A stretch of 49,640 nucleotides of DNA from Gammaproteobacteria bacterium (GCA_030833185.1 JAURHQ010000008.1:1-49640), one strand, 5' to 3'. Numbered from the stretch's first letter, positions 15,339 to 24,597 are shown. Numbers and translations are program-made. The notes: generated by a model from the letters alone, not told the origin.

Positions 15339-16883
15339 ATGAGGCTTTCAATCCTTCGCACGCCGCGCGCGGCCTGCGTGCTGGTCTGCGCGCTGTCCGT
15401 CCTTACCGCCCAGGCCGGCATGATGGACGACGCGTTCTCGAAATTCGACCGTTCCATGGCAACGTTTAATCCAATCGGCACCTATATCCGCAAGCCGATC
15501 GAACGGCTCTCGCCGCGCCTGTCCTTCAAGGGCTACGTGCGGCAGTCGACCGACATCCTGATCGACCCGCAGGACACGGTGGGCTTTCGCGATCAGGACT
15601 TCCGCTTTCTGCAACTACAAAACCTGCTCGAACTGAAAGCCGGCTACAACGTCGCGCCGGGGCTTGATGTGAACGCCGTGGTGCATGGCATGTACGACGG
15701 CGCTTACGACTGGCAGAGCAGCCGGGGGCTGTATGCCGACCGCCTCGACCGCACGGCCGAGGTCTATAACACCGCCGAGCGCACGCTGCGCGAGTTTTAT
15801 GTGGCCTATCGCACGCCGTCGTTCGACCTGCTGGTCGGCAAGCAGCAGGTGTCCTGGGGCAAGATGGACGGCCAGTTCATCGACATCATCAACGCGATGG
15901 ACCGGCGCGAGGCGGTGCAGCTGGAAAGCGAGGACTACGAATGGCGGCGACTGCCGACCTGGATGGTCAACACGACCTTCCACTTCGGGCTTAATTCGCT
16001 GCAGCTGCTGTATATCTTCGGCTTTGAGGAAGACCGTCAGGCGTTGCCCGGCTCGCCCTGGTATTCGCCGGCCATTCCGCCGCCGGGGCTGGATATTCGT
16101 CGGCCGGTGCGGCATCCGCGCGACGGCGATTTTGGCGATCACGAATACGGCATGCGCTTCGACCGCGCGGTGGGCGCGCTGACCTATGGTTTTGTGTACG
16201 CCTACCTGTGGGATCGCAATCCGACCGACCACGTGCTGGGCACCTCACTCGTCGGCGGGCAGCGGGTGCTCGAATTGCAGGGCGAGCACGAGCGGCTGCA
16301 TCACTTCGGCGCGACGGCCGACTACGCCACCACGCTGCCGCAGTTACCGCTGTTTGGCGCGCTGCCGGCGGTGTTCCGCGTGGAAGCGCTCTATACCAAG
16401 GACGTGCGCTATGTGGACTACGCGAAGCAGGCTGCCGCGCGCGCCGGCCAGCTGAACGACGGCACGGATCTGCATGACACCCTGCGCGCTGCGGTCGCGA
16501 GCGAGTTTGGGCTGCCCGGCAACACCACGCTCATCTTCCAGGCGTCCTACTACCAGACCATCGACTGGCGGCCCAATCAGGGCTACGGCTTCGGCGGCGG
16601 CATTGGCGACGAATGGAGCCTGATCCCGCTGGTGTTTGTGTCCCGACCCTTCGCCTTCAGCCGCGACCGCCTGAGCGCGGCGCTCACGGTGTTTCCGGTG
16701 TTGAGCGGTCCCGTGCATGACTGGCAGGGTGTGAAGACCAAGCTGCGGGTGAAGTACAAGTTCTCGCAGTTCATCACCGGTCAGCTGATTTACACCAGCT
16801 ACGACGCCGCTGCGCCCACCGACTTCTACGGCCAGTACAACCAGTACGACAACCTGGGCTGGGAGATTTCCTATGAATTCTGA
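15339..16883 (+). CDS. DUF1302-family outer-membrane beta-barrel protein
   Basis: 514 residues from ATG 15339 (GGAG 6 nt upstream). A clear signal peptide ends around ALSVLTAQAG. The mature part has alternating aromatic and polar strands, for example LREFYVAYRTPSFDLLVGKQ and MVNTTFHFGLNSLQLLYIFG. It finishes with the C-terminal aromatic strand ending YEF that is recognised by the BAM complex. DUF1302 proteins are predicted outer-membrane barrels that recur next to DUF1329 genes in hydrocarbon and steroid degraders, where substrate uptake is the usual suggestion. The DUF1329 gene starts inside its last 11 nt. There is no RND/MMPL transporter beside it, unlike many such loci. Confidence 0.9.
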   Translation: MRLSILRTPRAACVLVCALSVLTAQAGMMDDAFSKFDRSMATFNPIGTYIRKPIERLSPRLSFKGYVRQSTDILIDPQDTVGFRDQDFRFLQLQNLLELKAGYNVAPGLDVNAVVHGMYDGAYDWQSSRGLYADRLDRTAEVYNTAERTLREFYVAYRTPSFDLLVGKQQVSWGKMDGQFIDIINAMDRREAVQLESEDYEWRRLPTWMVNTTFHFGLNSLQLLYIFGFEEDRQALPGSPWYSPAIPPPGLDIRRPVRHPRDGDFGDHEYGMRFDRAVGALTYGFVYAYLWDRNPTDHVLGTSLVGGQRVLELQGEHERLHHFGATADYATTLPQLPLFGALPAVFRVEALYTKDVRYVDYAKQAAARAGQLNDGTDLHDTLRAAVASEFGLPGNTTLIFQASYYQTIDWRPNQGYGFGGGIGDEWSLIPLVFVSRPFAFSRDRLSAALTVFPVLSGPVHDWQGVKTKLRVKYKFSQFITGQLIYTSYDAAAPTDFYGQYNQYDNLGWEISYEF

Positions 16884-18204
16884 ACGAGCGGGTGTTCGCA
16901 GGCTGGTCGGCACGCTGTTGGGCGTGCTGATGCTTTGCGCCGGCGGCGCGCGGGCCGAGACGCCGACCTGGCGCACGTTGGCGCAACTGACCGAGGAGGA
17001 ACGCGCCCAGCTTGACCTTGCCACCAGCACGCCGCGCGATGCGCGACTCGACTATCTCCCGGCAGAGCCCTGGCCGTTCAAGGCCCCGTACACGGCCGAG
17101 GAAATGGGCTACCGCGCCGCCGAGTTCGTGCATATCTCGCGCTGGCCGCACAGCCTGGTCGACGTGTTTGGCGTAATCACCAGCTCCGGCTACATCAGCC
17201 AGGGCGCGGGCGTCACCTACATTCACCAGAGCGTGAAGCCGGGCTTCGAGTCCTACATGCACGATTTGCCGGCCGGGCAGGTTTATTCGCGCTGGCTGAT
17301 TTACAGCACCTTCCCGCCGCAGACCGAAGCCGAGCAGCAGCTGTGGGTACCGTATCGAACGGACGCGCAGAACCGCACAAAGATGGAGTTCTACGTTTAC
17401 GCGCCCAGCCTGCGCAAAGTGCGCCGGCAGCCGCAGCCGCGGCGTGACCAGCGCTTTCCGGACAACGCGCAGACCTTCGACGACGTGGTCGGTCGCGACC
17501 CCTGGGAGTTCAGCTGGGAACTGGTGGGTGCGGACGTCATCCAGCACACCGTCCGCTTTCCCTCGACCCGCCCCACCATATTTCTGAACATCCCGGGCAA
17601 AGGCTACGTCGAGACCAAGGTGGGCGATATCAAACCCATGGGCGATACCTACCCGTTCTATCGCCCGGACGGCGGCGTCGATTGCTGGGTGGTGAAGGCC
17701 ACCGTGCGCGAAGATCTGCTGCCGGGCTACAACGAGCACACGCTCATTTTCTGGCTCGACAAGCACTACTTCTATCCGCTGCGGATGGAGAAGTACGACG
17801 CCAAAGGCCAGTTGATGATGGTCGAAGTGCGTAACGCCAAGCAGGAAAACCCGGCGCGGGGCGAGTTTGGCTATGCTGCCTTCATGAGCAACTACTGGTT
17901 TCTCGAGCAGGATCTCCTGAGCTACAGCGTGCACGACGGCCACGAGCCGCGTGAGTGGACCGCCGAGCAAGCCGGGATGATGTTCACGCCCGAGTTCATG
18001 CGCCGGCAGTGGCTGGTGGAGCCGGTGCGCTCGCAGACCCTGATCGACGACCCGGCGCAGTACTACCTGCGGCCGGAGCTTTATGAAGGCCGCTTCCCCG
18101 AGGTCCGCAAGTTCGCGCTGGATCCGGTGCTGCGGGCGCGGGTGGACGCGCAGGAAGCTGCGGGGAAACTGGTCTTTGAAACCACCGGTGCCAATGCGCA
18201 GTAA
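16873..18204 (+). CDS. DUF1329-family periplasmic protein (LolA/LppX-like)
   Basis: 443 residues. The signal peptide spans about residues 1-28 (LVGTLLGVLMLCAGGARA) and has no lipobox. The body contains family-like stretches: YSRWLIYSTFPPQ, TKMEFYVYAPSLRKVRRQP, DDVVGRDPWEFSWE and KHYFYPLRMEKYDAKGQL. The fold is thought to resemble the lipid carrier LolA, so it may ferry hydrophobic molecules across the periplasm for the DUF1302 barrel; this is inference from family context. The start (ATGAATTCTGA) overlaps the barrel gene by 11 nt, and the lipoprotein gene in turn overlaps its end by 11 nt, which points to stoichiometric synthesis. Confidence 0.9.
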   Translation: MNSERAGVRRLVGTLLGVLMLCAGGARAETPTWRTLAQLTEEERAQLDLATSTPRDARLDYLPAEPWPFKAPYTAEEMGYRAAEFVHISRWPHSLVDVFGVITSSGYISQGAGVTYIHQSVKPGFESYMHDLPAGQVYSRWLIYSTFPPQTEAEQQLWVPYRTDAQNRTKMEFYVYAPSLRKVRRQPQPRRDQRFPDNAQTFDDVVGRDPWEFSWELVGADVIQHTVRFPSTRPTIFLNIPGKGYVETKVGDIKPMGDTYPFYRPDGGVDCWVVKATVREDLLPGYNEHTLIFWLDKHYFYPLRMEKYDAKGQLMMVEVRNAKQENPARGEFGYAAFMSNYWFLEQDLLSYSVHDGHEPREWTAEQAGMMFTPEFMRRQWLVEPVRSQTLIDDPAQYYLRPELYEGRFPEVRKFALDPVLRARVDAQEAAGKLVFETTGANAQ

Positions 18205-19126
18205 GTCCCTGCGGCTGGCGCTCGCACTCGGCCTCATCGCGACGCTCGCCGGCTGTGAACGCCCGCCGGCGGCACCGCCGGCCGTACTCAGCGGCGAGCC
18301 AGCGGGTCCGTACGACCTGCAATTGCGTCTGGCGCCGGCGGCGCCGCTGCCGGCACAGCCGACCCGTTTGCAGTTTCAGCTGCAGGAGACCACCTCCGGC
18401 CGTCCCGTCAGCGATCTGCAAATCGTGCACGAGCGGCGGTTGCATACCTTCATCGTGGCGCGCGATTTCAGCAGCTTCGCGCACCTGCATCAGGAAGACA
18501 GTGCCCCGCTGAGCGCGGAAGATCTGGCGGCCGGTCGGTTTGGGTTTGATTACAGCTTCCCCAAAGCCGGCCGGTATCGGGTACAGACCGAGTTCACCCA
18601 CCGCGACCGCAGCTGGTTGAAGTCTTTCGATCTGGATGTGGGCGAGCCGGCCTCCAGCCTGCCGCAGGTGGTGGATCTGGCGCGCTCGCAGACCGTAGGA
18701 CCCTATACCGCCACGCTGAGCCTCGCGCCCGCGGCGCCGCTGGTCGGGCAGGAGGTGGAACTGCTGCTCACGCTGGCGCGCGACGGACAGCCGGTGAGCA
18801 ATCTGCAGCTCTGGCTGGGCTCGGAAGTGCACGCGGCCTTGTGGCGGATGGACCTGCGCGAGTTTGCGCACACCCACAGCTACACGCCGGAGATGGCCGC
18901 GATGATGGCGCAGATGCAGGGCCATCGAATGTCTGCCGCGGAAAGCGCCGCCATGATGCTGACGATGTCGAGCAAGCCGGCGCAACTGGTGTTCCCGGGG
19001 CCTGCCGTGCCGCTGCGGTTTACCTTCCCCAGCGCCGGCATGTGGGTGATCTTCTGCCAGTTGGCGCCGGGCGGTGAGCCGGTGGTGTTTCGTTTCATGC
19101 TAGACGTGAACGCCGCGCCTCCGTGA
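18194..19126 (+). CDS. Lipoprotein with duplicated Ig-like domain and Met/His-rich loop
   Basis: 310 residues from ATG 18194; the longer ORF would run inside the DUF1329 gene. The lipobox LATLAGC gives a lipidated Cys at about residue 20, and CERPP does not carry the Asp inner-membrane retention signal. Two similar domains follow, each beginning with GPY and a LxLAPAAPL strand, so the protein arose by duplication. Both halves carry His clusters (HTFIVARDF/AHLHQE and HAALWRMDL/AHTHSY). The second has an insertion with eight Met and one His in about 29 residues (MAAMMAQMQGHRM and on). Such composition suggests Cu(I)/Ag binding. I do not recognise a named family beyond a resemblance to YtkA/FixH-type domains. 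Confidence 0.85.
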   Translation: MRSKSLRLALALGLIATLAGCERPPAAPPAVLSGEPAGPYDLQLRLAPAAPLPAQPTRLQFQLQETTSGRPVSDLQIVHERRLHTFIVARDFSSFAHLHQEDSAPLSAEDLAAGRFGFDYSFPKAGRYRVQTEFTHRDRSWLKSFDLDVGEPASSLPQVVDLARSQTVGPYTATLSLAPAAPLVGQEVELLLTLARDGQPVSNLQLWLGSEVHAALWRMDLREFAHTHSYTPEMAAMMAQMQGHRMSAAESAAMMLTMSSKPAQLVFPGPAVPLRFTFPSAGMWVIFCQLAPGGEPVVFRFMLDVNAAPP

Positions 19127-19698
19127 GCCGTGCGGCGCTGGCCGTCGTGTTGCTGGGCTGGGCGTTGCCGCTGTGGGCCGGCCACGGCCTCTTGAATGCC
19201 TTCGCCGGCATTGCCTGGCTGCCACCGGCCGGCACCACCCCGGATTCGCCCTGGTACGCCGCCGATCGCCTGCAGGAGCGCAGCGCGCTGGCGCTGGCGG
19301 ATGCGGCGGCAAGGCCGGATCTGATCGAAGCCATTGCGCGCGAAAAATTGGCCGAAGCCGAAGCCATGCTGAGGGCCGGCAAGCTCGACGCAGCCGCTAC
19401 CGCGCTGACGCACTGGCAGGCACTCGCGCAGACGCGGGTGGCAGAGGCGGCGCCAGCGCAGCAAGGGCAGGCGGTCAACGCCTTGCTGGAACAGCAGTAC
19501 ATTGCGCTGACCGATTATCTCGATTTGCCCCGCGCGCATCGGGTGCCGCTGCTCACCGCCACGCGGGCGGTGGCCAGCGCCTGTACGGCGTTGCTGGCGC
19601 AGCTCCCGCGACGCGAACGGGAGGGACTCTTTTTTCGGGCCGAAGAAGTACGCTGGTCGCTCGAGATGGCAGCGGCTGCCGATGAACAGGGCCTGTAG
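19123..19698 (+). CDS. Exported helical protein resembling DUF5667
   Basis: 191 residues starting with GTG in a GTGA overlap with the lipoprotein stop. A signal peptide is visible (ALAVVLLGWALPLWAGHG). The mature part is helical: PDSPWYAADRLQERSALALAD and IAREKLAEAEAMLRAGKLDAA resemble DUF5667 helical-hairpin domains of exported proteins. No catalytic motif is seen. It completes a four-gene set with the DUF1302, DUF1329 and lipoprotein genes and is probably a periplasmic accessory or chaperone-like factor. The family link is visual and moderate. Confidence 0.75.
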   Translation: MSRAALAVVLLGWALPLWAGHGLLNAFAGIAWLPPAGTTPDSPWYAADRLQERSALALADAAARPDLIEAIAREKLAEAEAMLRAGKLDAAATALTHWQALAQTRVAEAAPAQQGQAVNALLEQQYIALTDYLDLPRAHRVPLLTATRAVASACTALLAQLPRREREGLFFRAEEVRWSLEMAAAADEQGL

Positions 19699-19730
19699 TC
19701 ATTATTCCCAGAACAATCCGGAGAGAGCAG

Positions 19731-21188
19731 ATGACGAAGCAGCATGAGGTGGTAATTATTGGCGCTGGCGGCGGTGGGCTTTGTATGGCCATCAAACTGC
19801 GCGAGGCCGGCGTGAGCGATCTGCTCATTCTGGAGAAGGCCGGCGGCGTCGGCGGCACCTGGTGGCACAACCAGTATCCGGGCGCCGAGTGCGACGTGCA
19901 GTCGCATCTGTATTCGTTTTCCTTCGAGCCGAAGCTCGACTGGTCGCGACCCTTCGCCGGGCAGGCCGAGATTCTCGGTTACATGAACCATGTGGCGGAC
20001 AAATACGATCTGCGCCCGCTGATTCGCTTCAATACCGGCGTTGCCGCCCTGACCTGGCAGGACGACCGCCACTGCTGGCGCATCACCACCCAGTCGGGCG
20101 AGGTGCTGGAAGCGCGTTACGTGGTCAGCGCGCTCGGCATGTTCAACGAAATTGTTTTGCCGGAGATTCCGGGCATCGAAGATTTCAAGGGCGAGTACTT
20201 TCATTCCGCGCGCTGGAACCACGCGGTGGACCTGACCGGCAAGCGCGTGGGCGTGATTGGCATTGCCGCCAGCGCCATCCAGTTTGTGCCGGAAATCGCG
20301 CCCAAGGTCGCGCAGCTTGAGCTTTTCCAGCGCACCGCCAACTGGGTCGTGCCCAAGGGCAACGCGCCTTACAGCGCCGAACAGCTGGCGGCATTTCGGG
20401 ACAATCCGGAACTGGTACAGCAAAGCCGCGACGAGATTTACAAGACCTGGAACACGCTCTGTACCTTCAACGACCGTGAAGTGCTGGCCGGCATCGAGCG
20501 CGCCGGCATGGAACGCCTGGCCGAGGTGAAAGACCCCGTTACGCGCGAGAAGCTGACGCCGCACCATCCGTTTGGCTGCCGGCGTCCGCTCTTTTCTGAC
20601 GTCTATTTCCCGGTGTTCAACCGCGACAACGTCGCCCTGCACACCGACCGGATCGACGCCATCACCGCGCAGGGCATTCGCACCGCCGACGGCGTGGAGC
20701 ACGAGGTCGACGTCATCGTCTATTCCACCGGTTTCAAGACCACCAAATACCTCGCCGCTTTGCGCGTGACCGGGCGCGCCGGACAGCCGCTCGAGGACGC
20801 GTGGAGCGACGGCGCACAGGCCTATCTGGGCGTGACGACGGCCGGCTTCCCTAACCTCTTCATGCTCTACGGCCCCAATACCAATCAGGGCTGCATCCTT
20901 TACATGATTGAGCAGCAGGTCGGGTACATCGTGCGGCAGATTGCGCGCGCCAACGCCGAGCAGCTCGCGTTCATCGACGTCAAACCGGAAGTCATGCAGG
21001 CGTTCAACGACCGGATCCAGCAGGAGATCCGCGGCGTTGATGTGTGGCAGGCGGAATGCGGGGGCGAGTTCTACTACCGCTCCGCCAGTGGTCGCTTCGT
21101 GACGCAGTGGCCGAACTCGATGGACGCCTTTCGTGAGGCGACGAGCCGGGCGGACAGCGAGGCCTACGTGTCGGCGGCCCTTGCGTGA
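19731..21188 (+). CDS. Flavin-containing (Baeyer-Villiger-type) monooxygenase
   Basis: 485 residues; GGAGAG lies just before the ATG. The FAD dinucleotide motif is VVIIGAGGGGLCMA (about 7-20), followed by GGTWWHNQYPGAECDV. The type I Baeyer-Villiger fingerprint FxGxxxHxxxW is present as FKGEYFHSARW (about 158-168). The NADPH motif is altered: VIGIAASAIQ has Ala where the second Gly of GxGxxA is expected. It should oxidise a ketone to an ester or lactone with NADPH and O2, or hydroxylate a soft nucleophile. It lies 32 nt after the envelope operon, so it is probably co-transcribed. That suggests the transported substrate or its ketone product is its target. Confidence 0.92.
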   Translation: MTKQHEVVIIGAGGGGLCMAIKLREAGVSDLLILEKAGGVGGTWWHNQYPGAECDVQSHLYSFSFEPKLDWSRPFAGQAEILGYMNHVADKYDLRPLIRFNTGVAALTWQDDRHCWRITTQSGEVLEARYVVSALGMFNEIVLPEIPGIEDFKGEYFHSARWNHAVDLTGKRVGVIGIAASAIQFVPEIAPKVAQLELFQRTANWVVPKGNAPYSAEQLAAFRDNPELVQQSRDEIYKTWNTLCTFNDREVLAGIERAGMERLAEVKDPVTREKLTPHHPFGCRRPLFSDVYFPVFNRDNVALHTDRIDAITAQGIRTADGVEHEVDVIVYSTGFKTTKYLAALRVTGRAGQPLEDAWSDGAQAYLGVTTAGFPNLFMLYGPNTNQGCILYMIEQQVGYIVRQIARANAEQLAFIDVKPEVMQAFNDRIQQEIRGVDVWQAECGGEFYYRSASGRFVTQWPNSMDAFREATSRADSEAYVSAALA

Positions 21189-21194
21189 GGCGAC

Positions 21195-21222
21195 GGACGC
21201 CGCGTCTGCGGACGCGGCGTCC
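21195..21222. terminator. Bidirectional hairpin terminator between convergent genes
   Basis: A perfect 12-bp inverted repeat (GGACGCCGCGTC / GACGCGGCGTCC) with a 4-nt TGCG loop lies 6 nt after the monooxygenase stop and 5 nt before the chemoreceptor stop. The following sequence (TGATTTC) gives only a short T run on the plus strand, so termination may be partial. Confidence 0.75.
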
Positions 21223-21227
21223 TGATT

Positions 21228-23459
21228 TCAGGCAGCGTTGGCGTTAAACCGGCCCACCAGCGCGAACAGGCTCTGGGCGTGGTCATCCAGCGACAGGCTG
21301 CAGGCGGCGGTTTCCTCCACCAGTGCGGCATTCTGCTGGGTGCCTTCGTCAATCCGGGTAATGGCGTCGCGGATGTTCTGCAGGCCGCCCGACTGCTGCG
21401 CCGAGGCGGCGGCAATTTGCTCGATGATCTGGCTGACCTGACTGACCGAGCCGATGATGCCGTTGAGCGTCTGGCCGCTGTCGCTGACCAGCTGTGAGCC
21501 GCGCGCGACGGCCTCTGAACTGGCGTCGATCAGCGCGGTAATTTCGTTCGCCGCCTGTGCGCTGCGCTCGGCCAGCGTGCGGACTTCGGACGCCACCACC
21601 GCAAAGCCGCGACCCTGTGCCCCAGCGCGCGCGGCTTCAATTGCCGCATTCAGCGCCAGCACATTGGTCTTGAAGGCGATTTCCTCAATCATGGTGATGA
21701 TGTCGGAAATCTTCTGACTGGCCCGTCCAATCTCGCCCATCGCGGCCACCGCCGCGCCGATGACGTCCCCGCCCTGAGTCGCCTGCTCGCGTGTGCCGCG
21801 CGCCAGCCGGTCGGCTTCCTGCGCGTGTTCGGCGTTTTCGCGCACGGTCTCCGTCAACGCCACCATGCTGCGCAGGGTGCGCTGCAGATGGGCCGCCTGA
21901 TCTTCGGTGCGCTTGCTGAGATCCTGATTGCCGACCGAAATCTCACCCGCCGCGCTGTGAATGGCGCCGGATGCGGTGCGCACATCGCCGATCGTCGACG
22001 CCAGACTTTGCAGGCTGCTGTTGGTGGCCGCGGCAAGCGTGGCGAAATCGCCGGCGTACTGTCCCCGCATGCGGCCGTTCAAATCGCCATGGGCGAGGCC
22101 TTCGATGACCTGTTTCACTTCCCCGATCGGGGCCGCCATCGAGTCGAGCACGCGGTTGATGCCGCTGCCGACCCGTTGCAGGAAACCTTCACCCAGCACC
22201 GCGAGGTCGATGCGGGCACCCAGGTGGCCTTCGATGGCCTCTTCTACCAGCGTTTCGATTTGCTGTTCGGCGCGCAGTTCTTCGGTCTGGTCGGTCCATT
22301 CAAAGACGCAGCCCAACCGGCCGCCCGCGGCATCCAGCACCGGGCTAACGACGATTCTGAAACTCCGCCCGCCCAGCACAAGTTGCAGCGTCTGCGCTTG
22401 TTCGCTGGCCGCCGCCAGCGCGGACTGGCCCTTGCCCGGCTGGAAAACCTGTAGCGCGGCGCCCACCAATGCAGTCGGGTCGAACTGCGGGAGATCCTGG
22501 CGCAGTTCGGCAGCGGTGCGCTCGAACATGCGCTGCGCCGTGCGGTTCAGATAGAGAATCCGCTGGTCGACGCCGGCCAGCATCACGCTGGAACTGGCGG
22601 TATCCAGCGCCTGCACGATGCGTTGGGAGGCGGCAGCGGCTTCGCGTTCAACGCGTTGCTGTTCGGCGGCGGCCGCAAGTTCGGCGGCGCGTTTGGCTTC
22701 GTTGGCAGTGATGATGCCGTCCACCGCTTCGCCCAGCACGCGAAATTCGGCTTTGAGACCCTGCATGTGGCTGCGGTCGGCGTGACCGTCGCGGATCGCT
22801 TCAATCGCCGTTTGCAACTGCTGAACCTGCGGCACGATGCGCTGATAAAGCCCCCACATCGACAGCATCAGCAGACCGGTCATGGCCCACAGGGCCGTCA
22901 ACACAGTGCTACGCACCTGATGGTCGGCAAGTGCCGTACGCTGTTTGGCGTCTTTGAGCTTGTCGTCCAGTCGTTGGGTGAGGCCGTCCAGCTTGGCCGA
23001 CAGGGTATCCACGCGCGCGTCGAAGCCGGTGTCGGCCTGCTGCATGATGCGGTTGCCGGCCTCCATCCCCTGCTGGATGTAGATCTCCGCCATGCCGACG
23101 CCGGCCTCGTGCAGGCCACGCAGTTCGTTCGTCAGCGCGGCGGTTTCACCGGCCAATTCCGGCAAGTTCTTGCTGACCGACGCCAGTTGTGCAAGTCCGC
23201 GCGCCAGCGCGGCGGACGCTTCCTCGTAGCTCGCCAGGTCGTGGGTGGCCGCGACGTCGGTGATGGCATCCTGCATCGTGACCATCTGGAAGCGCGCGTC
23301 TTTCAGCGCGGTGACGGCCTTGATGGCGGTTTCATTGACGGCCAAGGCGGCGTCAATCTCATTGAAGTTTCGCTGGTCCAGCCAGTGCGTCACCGCGCAA
23401 ACGCCGCCTAGCAGCACCACGATGCCTATCAAAATTGCTTTTAGCGAAAGGTCTTTCAT
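21228..23459 (-). CDS. Methyl-accepting chemotaxis protein with cytoplasmic PAS domain
   Basis: 743 residues; GGGAGAG 6 nt upstream supports the ATG. TM1 covers about residues 7-25 and TM2 about 187-205, enclosing a mostly helical periplasmic domain of about 160 residues. After TM2 comes a helical linker, then a PAS-like domain ([17 protein letters not shown] to [10 protein letters not shown], about 280-400), a HAMP-like segment and the signalling hairpin with [17 protein letters not shown] and [19 protein letters not shown]. There is no C-terminal CheR-binding pentapeptide. The tip has KTN rather than the common QTN. It would modulate CheA activity in response to a periplasmic or PAS-bound signal. 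No other che genes are nearby, so it is an orphan receptor. Confidence 0.95.
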   Translation of the reverse strand: MKDLSLKAILIGIVVLLGGVCAVTHWLDQRNFNEIDAALAVNETAIKAVTALKDARFQMVTMQDAITDVAATHDLASYEEASAALARGLAQLASVSKNLPELAGETAALTNELRGLHEAGVGMAEIYIQQGMEAGNRIMQQADTGFDARVDTLSAKLDGLTQRLDDKLKDAKQRTALADHQVRSTVLTALWAMTGLLMLSMWGLYQRIVPQVQQLQTAIEAIRDGHADRSHMQGLKAEFRVLGEAVDGIITANEAKRAAELAAAAEQQRVEREAAAASQRIVQALDTASSSVMLAGVDQRILYLNRTAQRMFERTAAELRQDLPQFDPTALVGAALQVFQPGKGQSALAAASEQAQTLQLVLGGRSFRIVVSPVLDAAGGRLGCVFEWTDQTEELRAEQQIETLVEEAIEGHLGARIDLAVLGEGFLQRVGSGINRVLDSMAAPIGEVKQVIEGLAHGDLNGRMRGQYAGDFATLAAATNSSLQSLASTIGDVRTASGAIHSAAGEISVGNQDLSKRTEDQAAHLQRTLRSMVALTETVRENAEHAQEADRLARGTREQATQGGDVIGAAVAAMGEIGRASQKISDIITMIEEIAFKTNVLALNAAIEAARAGAQGRGFAVVASEVRTLAERSAQAANEITALIDASSEAVARGSQLVSDSGQTLNGIIGSVSQVSQIIEQIAAASAQQSGGLQNIRDAITRIDEGTQQNAALVEETAACSLSLDDHAQSLFALVGRFNANAA

Positions 23460-23672
23460 CCCGTCTCTCCCGACTCGAGGGCGACCACGACCAGGCCGCA
23501 GTGCGCGCGCCCGTTGTCGGTCTCTCGGCCTTAGCGGCCGATTCCCTCAGCCCCTGTAGGGAAAGATTGGCGCGGCCGCCTCGAGAACTTCGCTTGTTGT
23601 GGATCAATGGGCCCATGGCGCCGCTTCGCGACACTGCGCTTCCGTAACCCCAAGGCGCGATGCCTAGCCACG

Positions 23673-24128
23673 ATGCACGATGGAGCTCACCCGCGTCGGA
23701 CCTTGTTGGCGTTCTGCATGTTCGCACTGTCAGGAATGGCGATTGCTACTGAAGAACTACCACTGGTCAGCGATGAAGACGTCATCAACACCGGGCAGAA
23801 GGTCTATCAGACGCACTGCGCGGTCTGTCATGGCGCGCGCGGCCGGGGCGATGGGCCTTTTGCTGCGCTGTTGCGTGTGGCCCCGGCCGACCTCAGCACG
23901 CTGGCCGCCCGCAACGGCGGTGCGATGCCCTTCTGGCCGGTCTACGAAACCATCAGCGGCGCTGAGCTGCTGCCCGCACATGGCAGCCGTGAGATGCCGA
24001 TCTGGGGTGAGACCTTTGCGCGCGAATCGAGCCTGACCGGCCTCGATCCCGCGACCTACACCCGCGGGCGAATTTTCAATCTGCTCGCCTGGTTGCGCTT
24101 CATTCAGCGCGACCCGGCCAAGCCCTGA
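23673..24128 (+). CDS. Exported class I c-type cytochrome (monoheme)
   Basis: 151 residues from ATG 23673, giving a signal peptide MHDGAHPRRTLLAFCMFALSG with likely cleavage after AIA. There is one heme-attachment motif, CAVCH (Cys49, Cys52, His53), followed by GARGRGDGPFA as in small soluble cytochromes. The sixth ligand is probably the Met in SREMPIWGE. It would carry electrons in the periplasm. It is followed 22 nt later by a CBS-domain gene with a strong ribosome binding site, so the two may be co-transcribed; a functional link is not obvious. The 213 nt upstream contains a GCGGCCG/CGGCCGC and TTCCCT/AGGGAA nested inverted repeat (23534-23579). Confidence 0.88.
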   Translation: MHDGAHPRRTLLAFCMFALSGMAIATEELPLVSDEDVINTGQKVYQTHCAVCHGARGRGDGPFAALLRVAPADLSTLAARNGGAMPFWPVYETISGAELLPAHGSREMPIWGETFARESSLTGLDPATYTRGRIFNLLAWLRFIQRDPAKP

Positions 24129-24150
24129 GCGACAAACAAGGAGACTCGGG

Positions 24151-24597
24151 ATGTCGATAGCCGGAATCTGCAATCGTCGGGTCATCGTGCTCGACAAGGA
24201 ACAAAGCGTGCTCGAAGCCGCACGCCTGATGCGCGAACACCACGTGGGCGACGTCATCGTCACCAGCACCAACGGCCAACGGCGCCCGGTAGGCATCGTC
24301 ACCGACCGCGATGTGGCGGTGAGCGTGGTGGCGCTGGGCTTGGATCCCAACATCATTACGGTGGGCGACGTCATGTATCGCCAGCTGGTGACCGCGCCGG
24401 GCGATCAGGGCGTGTTCGAGACCATTCAGCAAATGCGTCAGAAAGGCATTCGGCGTCTGCCGGTGATAGACGACGGCGGCTTGCTGATCGGCATCATCAC
24501 CCTCGACGACTTGCTGCAGCTACTGGCCGAGGAGTTTGGCGAGATCGGCCGGCTGATCGGCCGTGAGCGCGCGATCGAAGCGAATCAGCGACCCTAG
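24151..24597 (+). CDS. Tandem CBS-domain protein
   Basis: 148 residues; AAGGAG 7 nt before the ATG is a near-perfect Shine-Dalgarno sequence. Two CBS motifs are clear: SVLEAARLMREHHVGDVIV with GIVTDRDVAVSVV (1-60) and VFETIQQMRQKGIRRLPVID with GIITLDDLLQLL (70-128). There are no further domains. CBS pairs bind adenine nucleotides and act as energy or redox sensors, controlling partners by contact. Its neighbours are a cytochrome c and an Hsp20 gene, a grouping that suggests a stress or respiratory response; the partner is unknown. Confidence 0.93.
   Translation: MSIAGICNRRVIVLDKEQSVLEAARLMREHHVGDVIVTSTNGQRRPVGIVTDRDVAVSVVALGLDPNIITVGDVMYRQLVTAPGDQGVFETIQQMRQKGIRRLPVIDDGGLLIGIITLDDLLQLLAEEFGEIGRLIGRERAIEANQRP

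Noticed and set aside
16774-18237. 487-aa minus-strand ORF opposite the DUF1329 gene
   Set aside because: The plus frame has a signal peptide and operon overlaps at both ends; the antisense frame has neither.
19515-20702. 395-aa minus-strand ORF opposite the monooxygenase
   Set aside because: The plus frame carries FAD and Baeyer-Villiger motifs; the antisense ORF is compositional.
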